A stretch of 64,000 bases of DNA from Nocardia bovistercoris (lineage in GTDB: Bacteria; Actinomycetota; Actinomycetes; Mycobacteriales; Mycobacteriaceae): positions 1-64,000 of the forward strand of contig NZ_JADMLG010000004.1 of NCBI RefSeq assembly GCF_015674855.1, given 5' to 3'. Below are positions 36,316 to 49,815 of this stretch, piece after piece. Position numbers and translations under genes: made by a program. The notes under the pieces are model-generated. The model searched no databases. It was not told the origin of the DNA and was given only the letters and a program-made list of their open reading frames with translations. Numbering within the stretch: the first letter of the stretch is position 1; each line of letters starts with the position of its first letter.

Positions 36316-39300
36316 ATGCCACAGCGATCTGCCTCGCCGGTTGCGTCGGACAGCCTCGCGCCCGCCGATGCCTTCCCCCTGTCCGCCGCCCAGCGCGGCA
36401 TCTGGTTCGCCCAGCATTTCGCGGGCGCGACCCCGGTGTCCATCGCGCAGTACACCGAATTGGACGGTCCCGTAGACCTGGAGCTGCTTGCCTCGGCCTC
36501 GCGCCGGGCGGGCCGGGAATTCGGCACCGGATATCTGCGTTTGGTCGAGGTCGACGGATTCCCGTTCCAGGTGGTCGACCCGACGCTCGACGATTCGCTC
36601 ACCGTCATCGACCTGCGCGCCGAACCCGATCCCGAGGCCGCGGCGCACGCCTGGATGCGCGCGGAGTACTCCGCGCCGCTGGATCTGCTGCGCGACCGCC
36701 TGGCCGCGGTGACGATGCTGCGCTTGGGCGAGCAGCGCTGGTTCTGGTATCAGCGCATCCACCACATCGTGCTCGACGGCTTCGGCGCGATGACCTTGTT
36801 GCAGCGCATCGCCGAGCTCTACAACGCCGAACTGGAAGGGCTGCCCGAACCGCCCGCCAAGGCCGACGACCTGCGCGCCATCGTGGCCGCCGACGCCGCC
36901 TACCGCGAGTCCGAGCGCTTCGCCGCCGACGGGCGGCACTGGCGCGAGCATCTGGCCGGGATGGCCGAACCGGTGAGTCTGGCCGGTCGCGCGGCGGGCG
37001 TCGACGCCCATCCGAGCCTGGTCGCGGGCGAACTGGCGCGCGACACCGGGCGGCTGCTCGAAGAACTTGCGGCGGCCGAGAATTCGAGTGTCGCGCCGGT
37101 CGTGGTCGCGGCGTTCGGCGCGTACCTGTCCGCGATGACCGGCGCGTCGGAGGTCACGCTGAGCCTGCCGGTGTCCGGGCGCACCACGGCCTCGCTGCGC
37201 CGCTCCGGCGGCATGGTGGCCAATGTGGTGCCGCTGCGATTGACCCTCGACCCCGGCGCCACCGTCGGGTCGCTGATCCGCGCCGCGCAGGGCGAACTGA
37301 CCTCGGCGCTGCGCAGGCAGCGCTACCGGCAGGAGGACATCGTCCGCGACCTCGGTTGGGCCGTGGACGAGGCGGCCTCCTTCGGCCCGACCGTCAACCT
37401 GATGATGGTGGACACCAGGATCGCGCTGGGTCCGGTGGTGGGGCGCATGCACGTGCTCACCTCGGGACTGATCGAGGACCTGTTCCTCAACCTGTATCCG
37501 GGGGTGGGCGGCGAAAGCACCCACGTCGATTTCCAGGCCAACCCGAACCTCTACACCGACGCCGAACTCGCGGGCCAGCACCGGCGTTTCCTGAACTTCC
37601 TGCACCGCTTCCTCGCCGGGGGCGCCGCGGCGGCGCTGGCCGAGATCTCGGTGTTGTTCGAGGACGAGACCGAGCTGCTCGCGCCCGCGCGCGGCCTGCC
37701 CGACCTGCCGGTGCGCACCCTGCCCGCCATTCTCGCCGACGGTGCGGCGAAAGCGCCCGACGCGGTCGCCATCAGGGCGGGCGAGCGCGCCATGACCTAC
37801 CGCGAGGTCGAGGAGTACACCGACCGGCTGGCCCGGTTGCTCATCGAGGGCGGCGCGGGACCCGAACGCGCGGTGGCGATCTCGATTCCCCGTTCGGTCG
37901 AATCGGTGCTCGCCATGTGGGCGGTCGCCAAGACGGGCGCGGCCTTCGTGCCCATCGATCCAGGCTATCCCGCCGATCGCATCGAGTACATGATCCGCGA
38001 CAGCGCGGTGGTCGCGGGCATGACGGTGGCGAACGCGCTTGCGGCGCTGCCGGATTCGGTAGCTTGGACGGTTCTCGACGACGATGAGACCACCGCCGCG
38101 GTGGTCGCGCGCCCCGCTGTCCCGGTCACCGATGCGGACCGGATCTCGCCGCTGCGTCCCGACCACACCGCGTATCTGATCTACACCTCGGGTTCGACCG
38201 GGCTGCCCAAGGGCGTCATGGTCTCGCATCGGGGGCTGGCGAATCTGGTCGCCAATTCCGGCGCCGGATTCGGTGTCGACACCGAATCCGTAGTGGCGCA
38301 CGCAGTTTCGCCGAGCTTCGACATCTCCATCGAGGAACTGCTCGTCGCCTTCGACGCGGGCGCGACGGTCGCGGTCGTGCCGCCGTCGGCCTACGCGGGC
38401 GAGGAATTGGCGGCGGTGCTGCGCGAGCACGGCGTCACGCATCTGAATGTCACACCGGCGGTGGTGAATTCGCTGGATCCCGCGACGCTGCCGCAGCTGC
38501 GCACCGTGGTCGTCGGCGGCGACGCGTGCCCGCCGGAACTGGTGACCAAATGGGCGGGCCGCAGGCTGCTCAACGGCTACGGTCCCACCGAGACCACGAT
38601 CACGGTGACGTTGAGCGCGCCGCTGACCCCCGACGCGCCGGTCACCATCGGCGGCATCACCCGCGGCGTGCGCGCGGTGGTACTCGACCCGTGGCTGCGC
38701 CCGGTCGCCCCCGGCGCGGCCGGTGAACTGTATCTGGGCGGTCCCGCCGTCGCGCGCGGCTACCACCGCCGCAACGGCCTGACCGCGAGCCGCTTCGTGG
38801 CCGACCCGTACGCGCCCGGCGAGCGGCTCTACCGCACCGGCGACCTGGTGCGCTGGCGGCACACCGAGCACGGGCTGGAACTGGAGTACGCCGGTCGCGG
38901 CGATTTCCAGGTCAAGGTGCGCGGCTACCGCATCGAACTGGGCGAGATCGACGCGGCGCTGCAACGGCAGCCCGGCGTGGATTTCGCCCTCACGATCGGC
39001 GCGACGACGCCCGCGGGCGCGACCGCGCTTGTGGCGTACCTGCTCCCGGCGCCCGGCGCGGAACTCGTCCCCGAGCAGGTGAAAGCGGCTCTGGCCGAAC
39101 ATCTTCCGTCCTACATGGTGCCATCGGTGGTGATGGTGCTCGACCATCTGCCGCTGACCCCGGTCGGCAAGGTGGACCGGCGTGCGCTGCCCGCACCGGA
39201 TTTCACCGCGCGCGTGACCGATCGGCGCGCGCCGTCGACCCCGCGCGAGGAGATACTCGCCGCGATCTTCGCCGAAGTGCTCGGCCTGGACGGGGTCGGC

Positions 39301-42300
39301 GTCGACGAGAACTTCTTCACCCTCGGCGGTGACAGCATCATCTCGATCCAGCTGGTCTCGCGCGCCCGCGCGGCGGGTCTGCACTTCACCGCCCGCGATG
39401 TCTTCGAGCGCAAGACCGTCGCGGCGCTCGCGGTCGCGGCCACCGACGCCGCCGAGACCGCCGTGGTCGAATTGCCCGGTGGCGGTGTCGGTCCGGTGCC
39501 GTTGACCCCGATCGTGCACGCCATGCTCGAGGGCGGCGACACCTGGCGGCGCTACAGCCAAGCGGTGCTGATCACGGTGCCCGCCGAGGTGGACGCCGCG
39601 TCGCTGACCGGCGCCGTCGCGGCGCTGCTGGAACGGCACGACATCCTGCGCGGTGTGTTGCGCGCGGGCGAGTCCGGGTGGGAATGGGTTGTCGGAGAGG
39701 CAGATTCGGTGGACGCCGGGTCGCTTGTCGAGGTGGTCACCGCGACCGGCGATGCCGAGGAGTTCGTCGAGACGCAATTGCAGAGGGCGGCCGACGCACT
39801 CGATCCAGGCGCGGGCGTGCTCGCGCGGTTCGTGCTGATCCGCCCGCGGGACGAGGACGCCCCGACCCTGCTGTGGGCGGTCCTGCACCACCTGGTCACC
39901 GACGGCGTATCCTGGCGCATCCTGCTGCCCGATCTGGCGACCGCCTGGTTCGGCGGCGCCCTCGATCCGGTCGGCACCTCGGTGCGTCGCTGGGCGCACG
40001 CGATCATCGAGCAGGCCCCGTCGCGGCGCGCGGAACTGCCTGTGTGGCAGCGGATGTTCGAGACCCCCGACCCGGCACTCGGCGCACGCCTCGCCGACCC
40101 GGCCCGCGACGTGGTCGCGACCATGGCGCAGGTCACGACGACCGTTCCCGCCGATGTCGCGACCGCCGTCCTCGACACCGCGCCCGCCCGATTCCATTGC
40201 GGCGCCGACGATGTCCTGCTCGCCGCGCTGACCATGGCCGTCGGCCGGTGGCGTGGCCGCGAGCGCGCGCTGTTCACGCTGGAAGGGCACGGCCGCGAGG
40301 AGTCGATCCTGCCCGGCGCCGATATCGCGCGCACGGTCGGCTGGTTCACCAGCGTGTACCCCGTCGCCATCGACCTGACCGGCGTCGATCTGGTCGACGC
40401 GTTCGAAGGCGGTCCCGCCGCGGGCGCCGCGGTGCGCGCCGCCAAGGAACAGCTGCGGGCGATTCCGGATCGCGGTGTCGGCTACGGCATGCTGCGCTAT
40501 CTGGACGAGGAGGGCATGGCCGCGCTCGGCGCCGGGCCGACGCCGCAGATCAGCTTCAACTACCTGGGGCGCGCGCAGGGCGGCGCGGAACAGCCGTGGA
40601 TGCCGCGCCGTTTCGCCTCGACGCAGGACGATCGCGCCCCGCTGCCCGCGGTGATCGACGTCAACGCCATCATGGGCGCGGACGGACTCGATATCACCTG
40701 GGCCTACGCCTCCCGGATCGTGGACGCCGACCAGGTCGGCGAGCTGGCGCGGGCGTGGGGCGAGGCGCTCGCGGCCATCGCCACGCACGTGGCGTCACCG
40801 GACGCGGGCGGTCACACCCCGTCGGATTTCCCGCTGACCAAGGTGACCCAGGAGCGGATCGACGCGTGGGAGCGCACCTATCCGGAACTGTCGCAGGTGT
40901 GGCCGCTCTCGCCGCTGCAGTACGGCCTGCTGTTCCACGCCTGGTACGACACCGACACCGCAGACGGCTACACCGTGCAGACCCGGCTCGACCTCGCGGG
41001 CCGTGTCGACGCCGAACGGCTGCGCCGCGCCGCCCAGACCCTGGTCGACCGGCACGCCAATCTGCGCGCCGCCTTCGTCGAGACCGAGGACGGTCCGCGC
41101 CAGCTGGTACTCGGCACGGCCGAAGTCCGTTGGCAGGAACTGGATCTGACCCGCATCGCGGACCCGAAGGAGCGCGCGGCCGAACTCGCTCGCCGCATCG
41201 CCGTCGACGCGAGCACGCGGTTCGACCTGACCCGCCCGCCGCTGCTGCGTTTCCTGCTGCTGCGTACCGGCGAGCAGACCTGCACCCTGCTGATGACCAA
41301 CCACCACCTGATCCTGGACGGCTGGTCGACCCCGCTGCTGGTCCGGGAACTGCTGACCGTCTACATCGCGACCGGCGCGGGGGCCGCCGTCTCCGACGTG
41401 CTCGCGCCCGCACCCTCCTACGCCGCGTTCCTGGCCTGGTTGGCCGAACAGGATCGCGAGGCGGGCATCGCCGTGTGGCGGGAGGCGTTGGCGGGCATCG
41501 ACACCCCGACCAGGGCGATCCCGAGTCTGGCCGACATCACCTCCTCCGAATCCGGCATGGTCTCGGTCGACCTGTCCGCCGATCTGATCGCCCGACTCGA
41601 GGCCACGACCCGCGCGGCGGGCGCGACGGTGAACACCGCCGTCCAGTCCGCCTGGGCGCTGCTGCTCGCCATGCTCACCGGCCGCCCCGACGTGGTGTTC
41701 GGCGGTACGGTCTCCGGCAGGCCGCCGCAGTTGGCGGGCGTCGAGGACATGGTCGGCCTCTTCATCAACACGCTGCCGGTGCGGGTGCGCCTGGAGCCCG
41801 CCGAACGGGTGCGGGATCTGTTGGCGCGCGTGCAATCCGAGCAGGCGCGGCTGCTCGACCATCAGCACGTCGGGCTCGCGGCGATCCACGAGGCCGTCGG
41901 GCTCGCCGAATTGTTCGACACCCTCACGGTTTTCGAGTCGTACCCGATCGACCGCGAGGCGCTGTCGCAGTCCATGGACATCGCGGGCATGCGCATCATC
42001 GACGTCGAAGGCACCGACGCGACGCCGTATCCGTTGAACCTCATGGTGATTCCGCTGCACGGGCTGCCCGGCGCAGGTGACACGCTGCGGATCACCATCA
42101 AATTCCTCAGCGATCACTTGGACGAGGCCGAGGCCGGACGGCTGCTCGAGCGGTTCGTGCTGCTGTTGACCCAGATCGCCGAACAGCCCGACGCGCTCGT
42201 CGCCCGGTTGCAGCACTGCGATCCCGTCGAACAGGCGCTGCTGCTGCCGGTGCGCGGCGTCGAATCGGTCGGACAGCGCACCCTGCCCGAGGTGCTCAGC

Positions 42301-45300
42301 GCGGGCGCGGCCATCGACCCGTCCGCCATCGCGGTCAGCGCGGGCGACGCCAGTATGACCTACGGCGAACTCGACGCCTGGTCGAACCGGTTCGCGCGGG
42401 TGCTGCTGCGCCGCGGCATCGGCGCCGAGGTGTTCGTCGTACTTGCCCTGACCCGGTCGGTGGAATCGGTGGTCGCGGTGTGGGCGCTGGCCAAGACCGG
42501 CGCGGCCTTCGCCCCGCTGGACCCGAACTACCCGGTGGAGCGCATCGAGCACATCCTCACCGACTCCAAGGCGCCGATCGGCGTGACGGTCCGGGCGACC
42601 GGCGAGACCCTGCCCGGCACCATCGACTGGCTGCTGCTCGACGACCTCAACACCATCCGCCGCGTGATGACCGTCTCCGACGCGCCTGTCACCGACGCCG
42701 AACGCGGTGGCGCGATCAGGATGGACCAGACCGCCTACCTCATCTACACCTCCGGTTCCACCGGCAAGCCGAAGGCCGTGCTGCTCAGCCATCGTGGCAT
42801 CGCGAATCTGGTGACCGCACAACGGGAAACGCTCGACATCGACCCCTCGGCACGTGCGTTGCAGGTGGCTTCCCCGAGTTTCGACGCCTCGGTCTTCGAA
42901 CTGCTCACCGCGCACGCCCAGGGCGCGCACCTCGTGCTGTCGCCCGCGCAGGTCTACGGCGGCGCCGAACTCGAAGCGCTGCTGCGCGAACAGCAGGTCA
43001 CCCACGCCGTCATCACCCCGTCGGTGCTGGCCACCATGGATCCGACGAATCTGCCCGACCTGCGGGTGCTTTCGGTGGCGGGCGAGGCGGCGACGCCGGA
43101 GCTGACCGCGCAGTGGGCGGTGGGCCGCCGCATGGCGAACCTTTACGGGCCCACCGAATTCAGCATCTGGGCCACCGGGCCCGGCGAGCTGCGCCCCGGG
43201 GCGCCGATCACCATGGGCGGACCCATCCGCGGCGCGGCGGTCACGGTGCTCGACGGCTGGCTGCGGCCGGTTCCGGTCGGTGTCGAAGGCGAACTGTATC
43301 TGGCCGGTCCCGCGATCGCGCGCGGCTACTTCAACCGATTCGGCATGACCGCTTCGCGTTTCGTCGCCGACCCGTTCGGCGCGCCCGGCGAGCGCATGTA
43401 CCGGACCGGCGATATGGTCCGCTGGGTCTACACCGACGGCGTCCTCGAACTGGAGTACCTGGGGCGCAGCGATTTCCAGGTCAAGATCCGCGGTCTGCGC
43501 ATCGAACTCGGCGAGATCGACGCGGTGCTCGGCGCCGACGAGGACGTCGAGTACGCGGCGACCATCGGATGCCCCGGACCGGCTGGAGAGACCGTCCTGG
43601 TCTCCTATGTGGTGCCGACCCAGAAGTGGCGCGCCGCCACGAGCGCCGGTTACGACGCGGCTGCGGGTGCTGATACTGGCGCTGCTGCGAGCGCCGGTAA
43701 CCACGCGACCGGGAGCGCGGCTATCGACGCGACTGTGAGTGCCGGTTCCGACGCGACCGCGAGCGTCGATGCTGACGCGATCGTGGGCGCTGGTAGCGGC
43801 ACGGCTGCGAGCGCTGATACTGACGCGGCTGCGGGCGCCGGCACCGACACGACCGCGCGCGCTGCCGCCGAATTCGACACCGAACGGCTGCGGGTGCGGA
43901 TCGCGGGCGCTCTGCCCGGCTACATGGTGCCCGCGTACCTGATCGCGCTGGACGACGTCCCGCTCACCCCGGTCGGCAAACTCGACCGTAAAGCGTTGCC
44001 GATCCCGGACTTCGAGCAATTCCAACGGCGGTATCTCGCTCCGCGCACCCCGGTGGAAGCCGCGGTGGCCGAGGTGTTCGCCGAGGTGCTCGACAGCGAG
44101 CGGGTCAGCATCGACCACTCCTTCTTCGAACTCGGCGGCAACTCGCTGAGCGCGACCAAGGTGGTGGCCAGGATCAACGCGGCCCTCGGCTCAACCATCG
44201 CATTGCGCGACCTGTTCGACGCGCCGACCGTGGCGCAGCTGGCGAGCCGCATCGTGCCCGCGGGCGAAGGGCAGCGCGCCCGCTTCGAATTGGCCAGGCG
44301 CATCCGCCCGGACCGGGTGCCGCTCTCGCCCGCGCAGCAGCGCATGTGGGTGCTCAACCAGCTCGAACCGCTCTCGCCCGCCTACAACATCGCGGTCGCG
44401 CTGCGGTTGACCGGCGACCTCGACGCCGAGGCCATGCGCCTGGCGCTTGCCGACGTGGTCGACCGGCACGAGAGCCTGCGCACCATGTACCCCGCCGACG
44501 CGGAAGGCCCGCGTCAGGTGGTGGTCGCGGCCGAGATCGCCGCGCCGCGGCTGCTGCCCGTCGAGGTCGCCGACGCCGCCGAGTTGCGCGAACGCATCGC
44601 CGAATCGGCCGGTGTCGGTTTCGACCTCGGCACCGAATCCCCGTTGCGGGTCGGGCTGTTCCGGCTGCATACCCGTGGCGCGCATGATGGGCGCGGCGCC
44701 GGTCACTGGCACGGCGCAGCCGACGGCGCTCCTCCGGTGCACGTGGTGTTGCTCGTGGTGCACCACATCAGCGCCGACGGCGCGTCGATGGCCCCACTGG
44801 CCACCGACCTCATGACGGCCTACGCGGCCCGCGCCAACGGCGTCGCGGCCGAATTCGTGCCGCTGCCGGTGCAATACGCGGACTTCGCGCTGTGGCACCG
44901 CGAACTGCTCGGCGACGAATCCGATCCGGAGTCGTTGGCCGCGCACCAGATCGAGTTCTGGACCGGCTCCCTGACCGGCGCACCCGACCTGCTCGAACTG
45001 CCCACCGACCGGCCGCGCCCGGCCGTGCAGTCCCTGCGCAGCGCCGACCTGGCGTTCACTGTCGACCCGGCCTTGCATCGCGGCGTCACCGAACTGGCCG
45101 CGGGCGCCGAAGTCAGCCTGTTCATGGTCGTGCACGCCGCGCTCGCGGTGCTGCTGGCCCGGCTCGGCGGCACCGACGACGTGGTGGTCGGCACGGCGGT
45201 GGCGGGTCGCGGCGAGTCCGCGCTCGACGGCATGGTCGGCATGTTCGTGAACACGCTTGCCCTGCGCACGCCGGTCGACCCGAATCTCGGCTTCCGCGAC

Positions 45301-48300
45301 TTCCTCGGCCGGGTGCGCGCGAGCGACCTCGACGCGTTCGCCAACGCCGACGTGCCGTTCGAGCGCCTGGTCCAGGTGCTGAATCCGGCCCGCTCGACCG
45401 CGCACCACCCGGTGTTCCAGGTGTCGCTGTCGTTGCAGAACTTCGTCGAACCGGTGCTCGAACTGCCCGGCCTGCGTATCGAGGTGCATGACCTCGACCG
45501 CGACGCCGCGCAGTTCGACCTGTCGCTCGACCTGCGCGAACGGATCTCCGAATCCGGGCAGGACGGCATCGAGGGCGTCCTCACCTATGCCACCGACCTG
45601 TTCGACGCCGACACCGTCGCCGTGCTGGCCCAGCGCTGGCAGCGCGTGCTCGCCGCGGTGGTCGCCGATCCCGACGTGACCATCGCCGATATCGACATCC
45701 TCGACCGGGCCGAACGCGCGTCGCTGGTGCCGGTGCGCGGCCCGCGCGGCATCGGGACGGTGCCGCTGCCGTGGCTGCTCGCGGAATCGGCGACGGCCCA
45801 TCCCGATCGCCCCGCCATGGTGGTCGACGGCATCACCACGACCTACCGCGAACTCGACGGCTGGTCCAATCGCCTTGCCCGCGTGCTGATCGCGGCGGGC
45901 GCGGGTCCGGAGACCGTGGTCGCGCTCGGCCTCACGCGCGGTGCGGCGCTGCTGTCCGGCGTCTGGGCGGCGGCCAAGGCAGGTGCGGCCTTCCTGCCCG
46001 TCGATCCGAAGTACCCGATCGACCGCATCGAGCACATGCTCTCGGATTCCGGTGCGGCACTCGGGCTCACGGTGTCCACGCACCGCGCGGCGCTGCCCGA
46101 CGACACGCGCTGGATCGTCCTCGACGATCCCGAATTCGTCGAGGACCTGCGGACCGTCGACCCGCGCCCGGTGTGCTCGACCGACCTGCGCGCCCCCATC
46201 CGGCCCGACCACCCGGCCTGGATGATCTACACCTCCGGATCCACCGGAACGCCGAAGGGCGTATCGGTCACCCATCGCGGTCTGGCCGATCTGGTCGCGG
46301 CGCAACAGGAGTCGCTGCGGCTGGATCACGAGTCGCGGGTACTCCAGGTCGCCTCACCGAGTTTCGACGCCTCGATCTTCGAGGCGATCATGGCCTTCGG
46401 TTCCGGTGGCGCGGCCGTCGTTGCGCCGCCGGAGGTCTTCGGCGGCGACGCGCTGGCCGAACTTCTCGCGACCGAGCGGGTGACGCACATGGTCATCACG
46501 CCGTCTGCGCTGGCCACCGTCGACCCCGACCGGGTGTCGAGTGTGCGGGTGCTTGCCGTGGCGGGCGAGGCGGTCGGCGCGGAACTGGTGCAGCGCTGGT
46601 CCGTCGGGCGGACCATGGTCAACCTGTACGGACCCACCGAATTCACCATCTGGGCAACGGGTTCGGCGCCGCTGCGGGCGAACGAGCCGGTGACCATCGG
46701 CAATCCGATTCGCGGCGCGGCGGTGCTGGTACTCGACGAGCGGCTGCGTCCGGTGCCGGTCGGGGTCGCGGGGGAACTGTATCTGTGCGGTCCGGCGCTG
46801 GCGCGCGGCTACCACGCGCGTCCCGACCTGAACGCCACCCGTTTCGTCGCCGACCCCTACGGCAAGCCGGGGGAGCGGATGTACCGCACCGGCGACCTGG
46901 TGCGTTGGGTGCGCGGCGGCAGCGTCGCCGAGATGCGTATCGAATACATCGGCCGCACCGACTTCCAGGTCAAGGTGCGCGGTCAGCGCATCGAACTCGG
47001 CGAGATCGACGCCGTGCTCGGCCGCGCGGACGGCGTGGAATTCGCGGTGACCCTCGGCGTTCGCGGGCCTGCGGGCTCGACGGCGCTGGCCGCCTACGTG
47101 GTGCGCGAACCCGGCGTCGACCTCGATGTCGCCGCGCTGCGCGCGCACGCCGCCGAGCAGTTGCCCGGGTACATGGTGCCCGCCGCGATCACGGTCATGG
47201 ACTCGATCCCGCTCACCGCAGTCGGCAAACTCGACCGAAAAGCGTTGCCGGAGCCGGTGTTCGCCGACGAGGAGACCGAATACGTCGCGCCGGCGACCGC
47301 CACCGAACGCGCACTCGCCGACGCCTTCGCCGAACTGCTCGGGCGCGACCGGGTCGGCGCCCGCGATTCCTTCTTCGCGCTCGGCGGCGACAGCATCCTG
47401 GCGATCCAGCTCGTTTCGCGGGCGAAGTCGGCGGGTGTCACGATCACCCCGTTGCAGGTGTTCGAACACCGCACGGTCGCGGCGCTGGCCGAGGCCGCCG
47501 ACACCGCGGGTGCGGCGCTGGTTCTGGAGGAACTGCCCGGCGGCGGGGTCGGCACGATGCCGCTGCCGCCGATCGTGCGGTACATGCTCGAACGCGGCGG
47601 CGACTACGACCGTTTCGCGCAGACCGCCGTGTTGGAACTGCCGATCGGCATCGACCGCGACCAACTCGTCGCCACCATCGCCGCCGTGGTCGACCGCCAC
47701 GACATGCTGCGCTCGCGTTTGCATCGCGACGCCGACGGCGAGTACCGACTCGAGGTCGGTGCGCCGGGCTCGGTCGAGGTGTCGCGGCTGATCCGCAGGG
47801 TCGAGTTCGCGGCCGACGCCGACTCCGTCGACCTGCGCGAATTCGCCATCACCGAACTGGACGCGGCGATGAACCAGTTGCGTCCGTCCCAGGGGTTCGT
47901 GCTGCGCTTCATCTGGCTCGACCCGGTCGGTGACGCCGGATCCCGCAGTCGCGCGGGTCGCCTGATCGTGGTCGCGCACCACCTGGTTGTCGACGGCGTG
48001 TCCTGGCGCATCCTGGTGCCCGACCTGATGGCCGCGTGGGCGCAGGTGTCCACGGGGGCGACGCCGGTGCTGGCCGAGGTCGGCACCTCGGTGCGGCGCT
48101 GGTCGCACGCGCTGGCCGAGGCGGCGCACGCGAGCGCGCGGGTCGCCGAACTCGACCATTGGCGCGAGGTCGTCGCCGAACCCGATCCCGGTTTCGGCAC
48201 GAGGGAACTCGATCCGGCCATCGACCTGTCCGGCACGGTCCGCCAGGTCGAGGTCGAGGTGCCGAGCGAGGTCACCTCCGCGCTGCTCACCACCCTGCCC

Positions 48301-49815
48301 GCCCTGTTCCACGGCGGCGTCGAGGACACCCTGCTGGCCTGCCTGGCGCGGGCGGTGCGCACTTGGCGACCCGCGCGCACCGGTGACCTGCTCGTCAGGA
48401 TGGAAGGCCACGGCCGTCAACAGGAGATCGTGCCCGGCGCCGACCTCTCCCGCACCGTCGGCTGGTTCACCAGCATCTACCCGGTGCGAGTCCCGCACGG
48501 CGACGGCTTCGGCGACGCGATCCGGGCGGCCAAGCACGCCCTGCTCGCGGTGCCGGACAAGGGCATCGGCTTCGGACTGCTGCGCTACTTGAACGAGGAC
48601 AGCGCACGGTCGCTGCCGCCGGGGCTGCCCGGCCGGATCGCGTTCAACTACCTCGGCCGCTATTCGACGGGCGACATCCCCGCCGGACTCGAAGGTCTCG
48701 GCTGGCTGCCGACCGACGAACTCGGCGACCTGCCCGCCACCGAATACCCGGACGTGCCGGTCCAAGTCGAGATCGACGTGAACGCGGTGGTCGTCGGCGA
48801 CCGGTTGGAGGCGAGTTTCGGCTACCCCGAAACCCTGTTCGACCGCGCCGATGTCGCGGAACTGGCCCGGTTGTGGGTCGAAACACTCACCGCTGCTACT
48901 GCTTTCGCCGATTCGCCGGAAGCCGCCGCGGCGGCCGCCGAGGAGGAACGCGCGATGGCCGAGGCGCTCGCGGTCCGCGCGGCCGAAACCGGCTCTGCCG
49001 CTGGCGGACTCGGGCTCGACGTGCTGCTGCCGATCCGCGCCGACGGCGCCGAGCCCGCGCTGTTCTGCGTGCACCCGTCCTCCGGAATGTCCTGGACCTA
49101 CCTTGGATTGGCGGAGTCGCTGGCGCCGGGACGACCGATCTACGGTCTCCAGGCGCCCGACCTGAGCGGACGCGAACCCTCGGCGCGCAGCATCGAGGAA
49201 TTCGCCGACCGCTACGTGCGCGAAATCCTCGCCGTCCAGCCGGACGGGCCGTACCACCTGCTCGGCTGGTCCTTCGGCGGTCTCATCGCACACGCCGTCG
49301 CGACCCGGCTCACGGAGGCGGGACACGAGGTCGGCCTGCTTGCCCTGCTCGACGCCGACACCGCCGACATCGACGGCGAAAGCATCGAGAAACTCACCGC
49401 GGGCGCCTTCATCAGCACCTTCGGCGCGGTATTCGGCATCGAGGACGTACCAGCCGAGGCCACCGCGCAGGAGGCCGCCGATCTGATCGCCGAGCGGATG
49501 GGCGCGGCGCTGGTCGACGCGGACACCCTGGAGCGGATGGCGGGCTCCTACAACGCCTCCGCGCGTACCAGAACCGGGTACGTACGGCCCGTGTACCACG
49601 GTGACGTGCTGTATGTCAGTGCCACCGTGGACAGTTCGGACATCTTCGGACCGCGGGGCTGGCGACCCTACGTCACCGGGGAGATCACCAATGTCGACGT
49701 CGAGGTCACCCACGACGAACTGACCGCACCGCACGTACTGCCGATCATCGCGCGTGCGGTTGACGACCATTTGACGGCGCGGAGCGACCGCCCGACACAG
49801 GAGGCAAAGCAGTGA
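36316..49815 (+). CDS. three-module non-ribosomal peptide synthetase
   Basis: 4499 aa. Domain order with rough residues: C1 18-450 ([10 protein letters not shown]; EntF-like, with no upstream module), A1 459-962 ([12 protein letters not shown]), T1 976-1049 (LGGDSI), E1 1056-1492 ([22 protein letters not shown]); C2 1516-1969 (NHHLILDGW), A2 1989-2566, T2 2576-2649 (LGGNSL); C3 2666-3122 (HHISADG), A3 3146-3646, T3 3659-3729 (LGGDSI), E3 3742-4195 ([10 protein letters not shown]), TE 4232-4496 ([14 protein letters not shown]). All catalytic motifs look intact. Predicted product: a D-L-D tripeptide, perhaps with an acyl or aryl cap joined by C1. Pocket residues read D-I-E-N-V-G-G-I-T for A1, DAFVSALIW for A2, DAFVAALIW for A3; I cannot name the amino acids (A1 resembles hydroxyornithine-type codes, weakly). 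ATG chosen for AGGAAT upstream. The stop overlaps drrA. No MbtH gene is nearby. Confidence 0.96.
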   Translation: MPQRSASPVASDSLAPADAFPLSAAQRGIWFAQHFAGATPVSIAQYTELDGPVDLELLASASRRAGREFGTGYLRLVEVDGFPFQVVDPTLDDSLTVIDLRAEPDPEAAAHAWMRAEYSAPLDLLRDRLAAVTMLRLGEQRWFWYQRIHHIVLDGFGAMTLLQRIAELYNAELEGLPEPPAKADDLRAIVAADAAYRESERFAADGRHWREHLAGMAEPVSLAGRAAGVDAHPSLVAGELARDTGRLLEELAAAENSSVAPVVVAAFGAYLSAMTGASEVTLSLPVSGRTTASLRRSGGMVANVVPLRLTLDPGATVGSLIRAAQGELTSALRRQRYRQEDIVRDLGWAVDEAASFGPTVNLMMVDTRIALGPVVGRMHVLTSGLIEDLFLNLYPGVGGESTHVDFQANPNLYTDAELAGQHRRFLNFLHRFLAGGAAAALAEISVLFEDETELLAPARGLPDLPVRTLPAILADGAAKAPDAVAIRAGERAMTYREVEEYTDRLARLLIEGGAGPERAVAISIPRSVESVLAMWAVAKTGAAFVPIDPGYPADRIEYMIRDSAVVAGMTVANALAALPDSVAWTVLDDDETTAAVVARPAVPVTDADRISPLRPDHTAYLIYTSGSTGLPKGVMVSHRGLANLVANSGAGFGVDTESVVAHAVSPSFDISIEELLVAFDAGATVAVVPPSAYAGEELAAVLREHGVTHLNVTPAVVNSLDPATLPQLRTVVVGGDACPPELVTKWAGRRLLNGYGPTETTITVTLSAPLTPDAPVTIGGITRGVRAVVLDPWLRPVAPGAAGELYLGGPAVARGYHRRNGLTASRFVADPYAPGERLYRTGDLVRWRHTEHGLELEYAGRGDFQVKVRGYRIELGEIDAALQRQPGVDFALTIGATTPAGATALVAYLLPAPGAELVPEQVKAALAEHLPSYMVPSVVMVLDHLPLTPVGKVDRRALPAPDFTARVTDRRAPSTPREEILAAIFAEVLGLDGVGVDENFFTLGGDSIISIQLVSRARAAGLHFTARDVFERKTVAALAVAATDAAETAVVELPGGGVGPVPLTPIVHAMLEGGDTWRRYSQAVLITVPAEVDAASLTGAVAALLERHDILRGVLRAGESGWEWVVGEADSVDAGSLVEVVTATGDAEEFVETQLQRAADALDPGAGVLARFVLIRPRDEDAPTLLWAVLHHLVTDGVSWRILLPDLATAWFGGALDPVGTSVRRWAHAIIEQAPSRRAELPVWQRMFETPDPALGARLADPARDVVATMAQVTTTVPADVATAVLDTAPARFHCGADDVLLAALTMAVGRWRGRERALFTLEGHGREESILPGADIARTVGWFTSVYPVAIDLTGVDLVDAFEGGPAAGAAVRAAKEQLRAIPDRGVGYGMLRYLDEEGMAALGAGPTPQISFNYLGRAQGGAEQPWMPRRFASTQDDRAPLPAVIDVNAIMGADGLDITWAYASRIVDADQVGELARAWGEALAAIATHVASPDAGGHTPSDFPLTKVTQERIDAWERTYPELSQVWPLSPLQYGLLFHAWYDTDTADGYTVQTRLDLAGRVDAERLRRAAQTLVDRHANLRAAFVETEDGPRQLVLGTAEVRWQELDLTRIADPKERAAELARRIAVDASTRFDLTRPPLLRFLLLRTGEQTCTLLMTNHHLILDGWSTPLLVRELLTVYIATGAGAAVSDVLAPAPSYAAFLAWLAEQDREAGIAVWREALAGIDTPTRAIPSLADITSSESGMVSVDLSADLIARLEATTRAAGATVNTAVQSAWALLLAMLTGRPDVVFGGTVSGRPPQLAGVEDMVGLFINTLPVRVRLEPAERVRDLLARVQSEQARLLDHQHVGLAAIHEAVGLAELFDTLTVFESYPIDREALSQSMDIAGMRIIDVEGTDATPYPLNLMVIPLHGLPGAGDTLRITIKFLSDHLDEAEAGRLLERFVLLLTQIAEQPDALVARLQHCDPVEQALLLPVRGVESVGQRTLPEVLSAGAAIDPSAIAVSAGDASMTYGELDAWSNRFARVLLRRGIGAEVFVVLALTRSVESVVAVWALAKTGAAFAPLDPNYPVERIEHILTDSKAPIGVTVRATGETLPGTIDWLLLDDLNTIRRVMTVSDAPVTDAERGGAIRMDQTAYLIYTSGSTGKPKAVLLSHRGIANLVTAQRETLDIDPSARALQVASPSFDASVFELLTAHAQGAHLVLSPAQVYGGAELEALLREQQVTHAVITPSVLATMDPTNLPDLRVLSVAGEAATPELTAQWAVGRRMANLYGPTEFSIWATGPGELRPGAPITMGGPIRGAAVTVLDGWLRPVPVGVEGELYLAGPAIARGYFNRFGMTASRFVADPFGAPGERMYRTGDMVRWVYTDGVLELEYLGRSDFQVKIRGLRIELGEIDAVLGADEDVEYAATIGCPGPAGETVLVSYVVPTQKWRAATSAGYDAAAGADTGAAASAGNHATGSAAIDATVSAGSDATASVDADAIVGAGSGTAASADTDAAAGAGTDTTARAAAEFDTERLRVRIAGALPGYMVPAYLIALDDVPLTPVGKLDRKALPIPDFEQFQRRYLAPRTPVEAAVAEVFAEVLDSERVSIDHSFFELGGNSLSATKVVARINAALGSTIALRDLFDAPTVAQLASRIVPAGEGQRARFELARRIRPDRVPLSPAQQRMWVLNQLEPLSPAYNIAVALRLTGDLDAEAMRLALADVVDRHESLRTMYPADAEGPRQVVVAAEIAAPRLLPVEVADAAELRERIAESAGVGFDLGTESPLRVGLFRLHTRGAHDGRGAGHWHGAADGAPPVHVVLLVVHHISADGASMAPLATDLMTAYAARANGVAAEFVPLPVQYADFALWHRELLGDESDPESLAAHQIEFWTGSLTGAPDLLELPTDRPRPAVQSLRSADLAFTVDPALHRGVTELAAGAEVSLFMVVHAALAVLLARLGGTDDVVVGTAVAGRGESALDGMVGMFVNTLALRTPVDPNLGFRDFLGRVRASDLDAFANADVPFERLVQVLNPARSTAHHPVFQVSLSLQNFVEPVLELPGLRIEVHDLDRDAAQFDLSLDLRERISESGQDGIEGVLTYATDLFDADTVAVLAQRWQRVLAAVVADPDVTIADIDILDRAERASLVPVRGPRGIGTVPLPWLLAESATAHPDRPAMVVDGITTTYRELDGWSNRLARVLIAAGAGPETVVALGLTRGAALLSGVWAAAKAGAAFLPVDPKYPIDRIEHMLSDSGAALGLTVSTHRAALPDDTRWIVLDDPEFVEDLRTVDPRPVCSTDLRAPIRPDHPAWMIYTSGSTGTPKGVSVTHRGLADLVAAQQESLRLDHESRVLQVASPSFDASIFEAIMAFGSGGAAVVAPPEVFGGDALAELLATERVTHMVITPSALATVDPDRVSSVRVLAVAGEAVGAELVQRWSVGRTMVNLYGPTEFTIWATGSAPLRANEPVTIGNPIRGAAVLVLDERLRPVPVGVAGELYLCGPALARGYHARPDLNATRFVADPYGKPGERMYRTGDLVRWVRGGSVAEMRIEYIGRTDFQVKVRGQRIELGEIDAVLGRADGVEFAVTLGVRGPAGSTALAAYVVREPGVDLDVAALRAHAAEQLPGYMVPAAITVMDSIPLTAVGKLDRKALPEPVFADEETEYVAPATATERALADAFAELLGRDRVGARDSFFALGGDSILAIQLVSRAKSAGVTITPLQVFEHRTVAALAEAADTAGAALVLEELPGGGVGTMPLPPIVRYMLERGGDYDRFAQTAVLELPIGIDRDQLVATIAAVVDRHDMLRSRLHRDADGEYRLEVGAPGSVEVSRLIRRVEFAADADSVDLREFAITELDAAMNQLRPSQGFVLRFIWLDPVGDAGSRSRAGRLIVVAHHLVVDGVSWRILVPDLMAAWAQVSTGATPVLAEVGTSVRRWSHALAEAAHASARVAELDHWREVVAEPDPGFGTRELDPAIDLSGTVRQVEVEVPSEVTSALLTTLPALFHGGVEDTLLACLARAVRTWRPARTGDLLVRMEGHGRQQEIVPGADLSRTVGWFTSIYPVRVPHGDGFGDAIRAAKHALLAVPDKGIGFGLLRYLNEDSARSLPPGLPGRIAFNYLGRYSTGDIPAGLEGLGWLPTDELGDLPATEYPDVPVQVEIDVNAVVVGDRLEASFGYPETLFDRADVAELARLWVETLTAATAFADSPEAAAAAAEEERAMAEALAVRAAETGSAAGGLGLDVLLPIRADGAEPALFCVHPSSGMSWTYLGLAESLAPGRPIYGLQAPDLSGREPSARSIEEFADRYVREILAVQPDGPYHLLGWSFGGLIAHAVATRLTEAGHEVGLLALLDADTADIDGESIEKLTAGAFISTFGAVFGIEDVPAEATAQEAADLIAERMGAALVDADTLERMAGSYNASARTRTGYVRPVYHGDVLYVSATVDSSDIFGPRGWRPYVTGEITNVDVEVTHDELTAPHVLPIIARAVDDHLTARSDRPTQEAKQ
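43634..43866 (+). repeat. degenerate Ala/Gly/Ser/Asp repeat inserted in adenylation domain 2
   Basis: About 78 residues (2440-2517) of imperfect repeats such as [20 protein letters not shown] and [20 protein letters not shown], lying between the A8-A9 part of A2 and its A10 end. A1 and A3 have no such insertion. Codon use here (more GCT, GAT, ACT) differs from the flanks. It lies in the mobile C-terminal subdomain. Confidence 0.85.

Noticed and set aside
43634..43866. Considered as an inserted separate domain or intein
   Set aside because: No intein motifs; only degenerate small-residue repeats, so a linker expansion is simpler.
36310..49770. Very long open frames on the minus strand under the NRPS gene (about 1100-1490 codons)
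   Set aside because: They are Arg/His/Gly-rich, have no recognisable motifs and mirror the high-GC third-codon pattern of the NRPS; the plus-strand frame has every NRPS motif.
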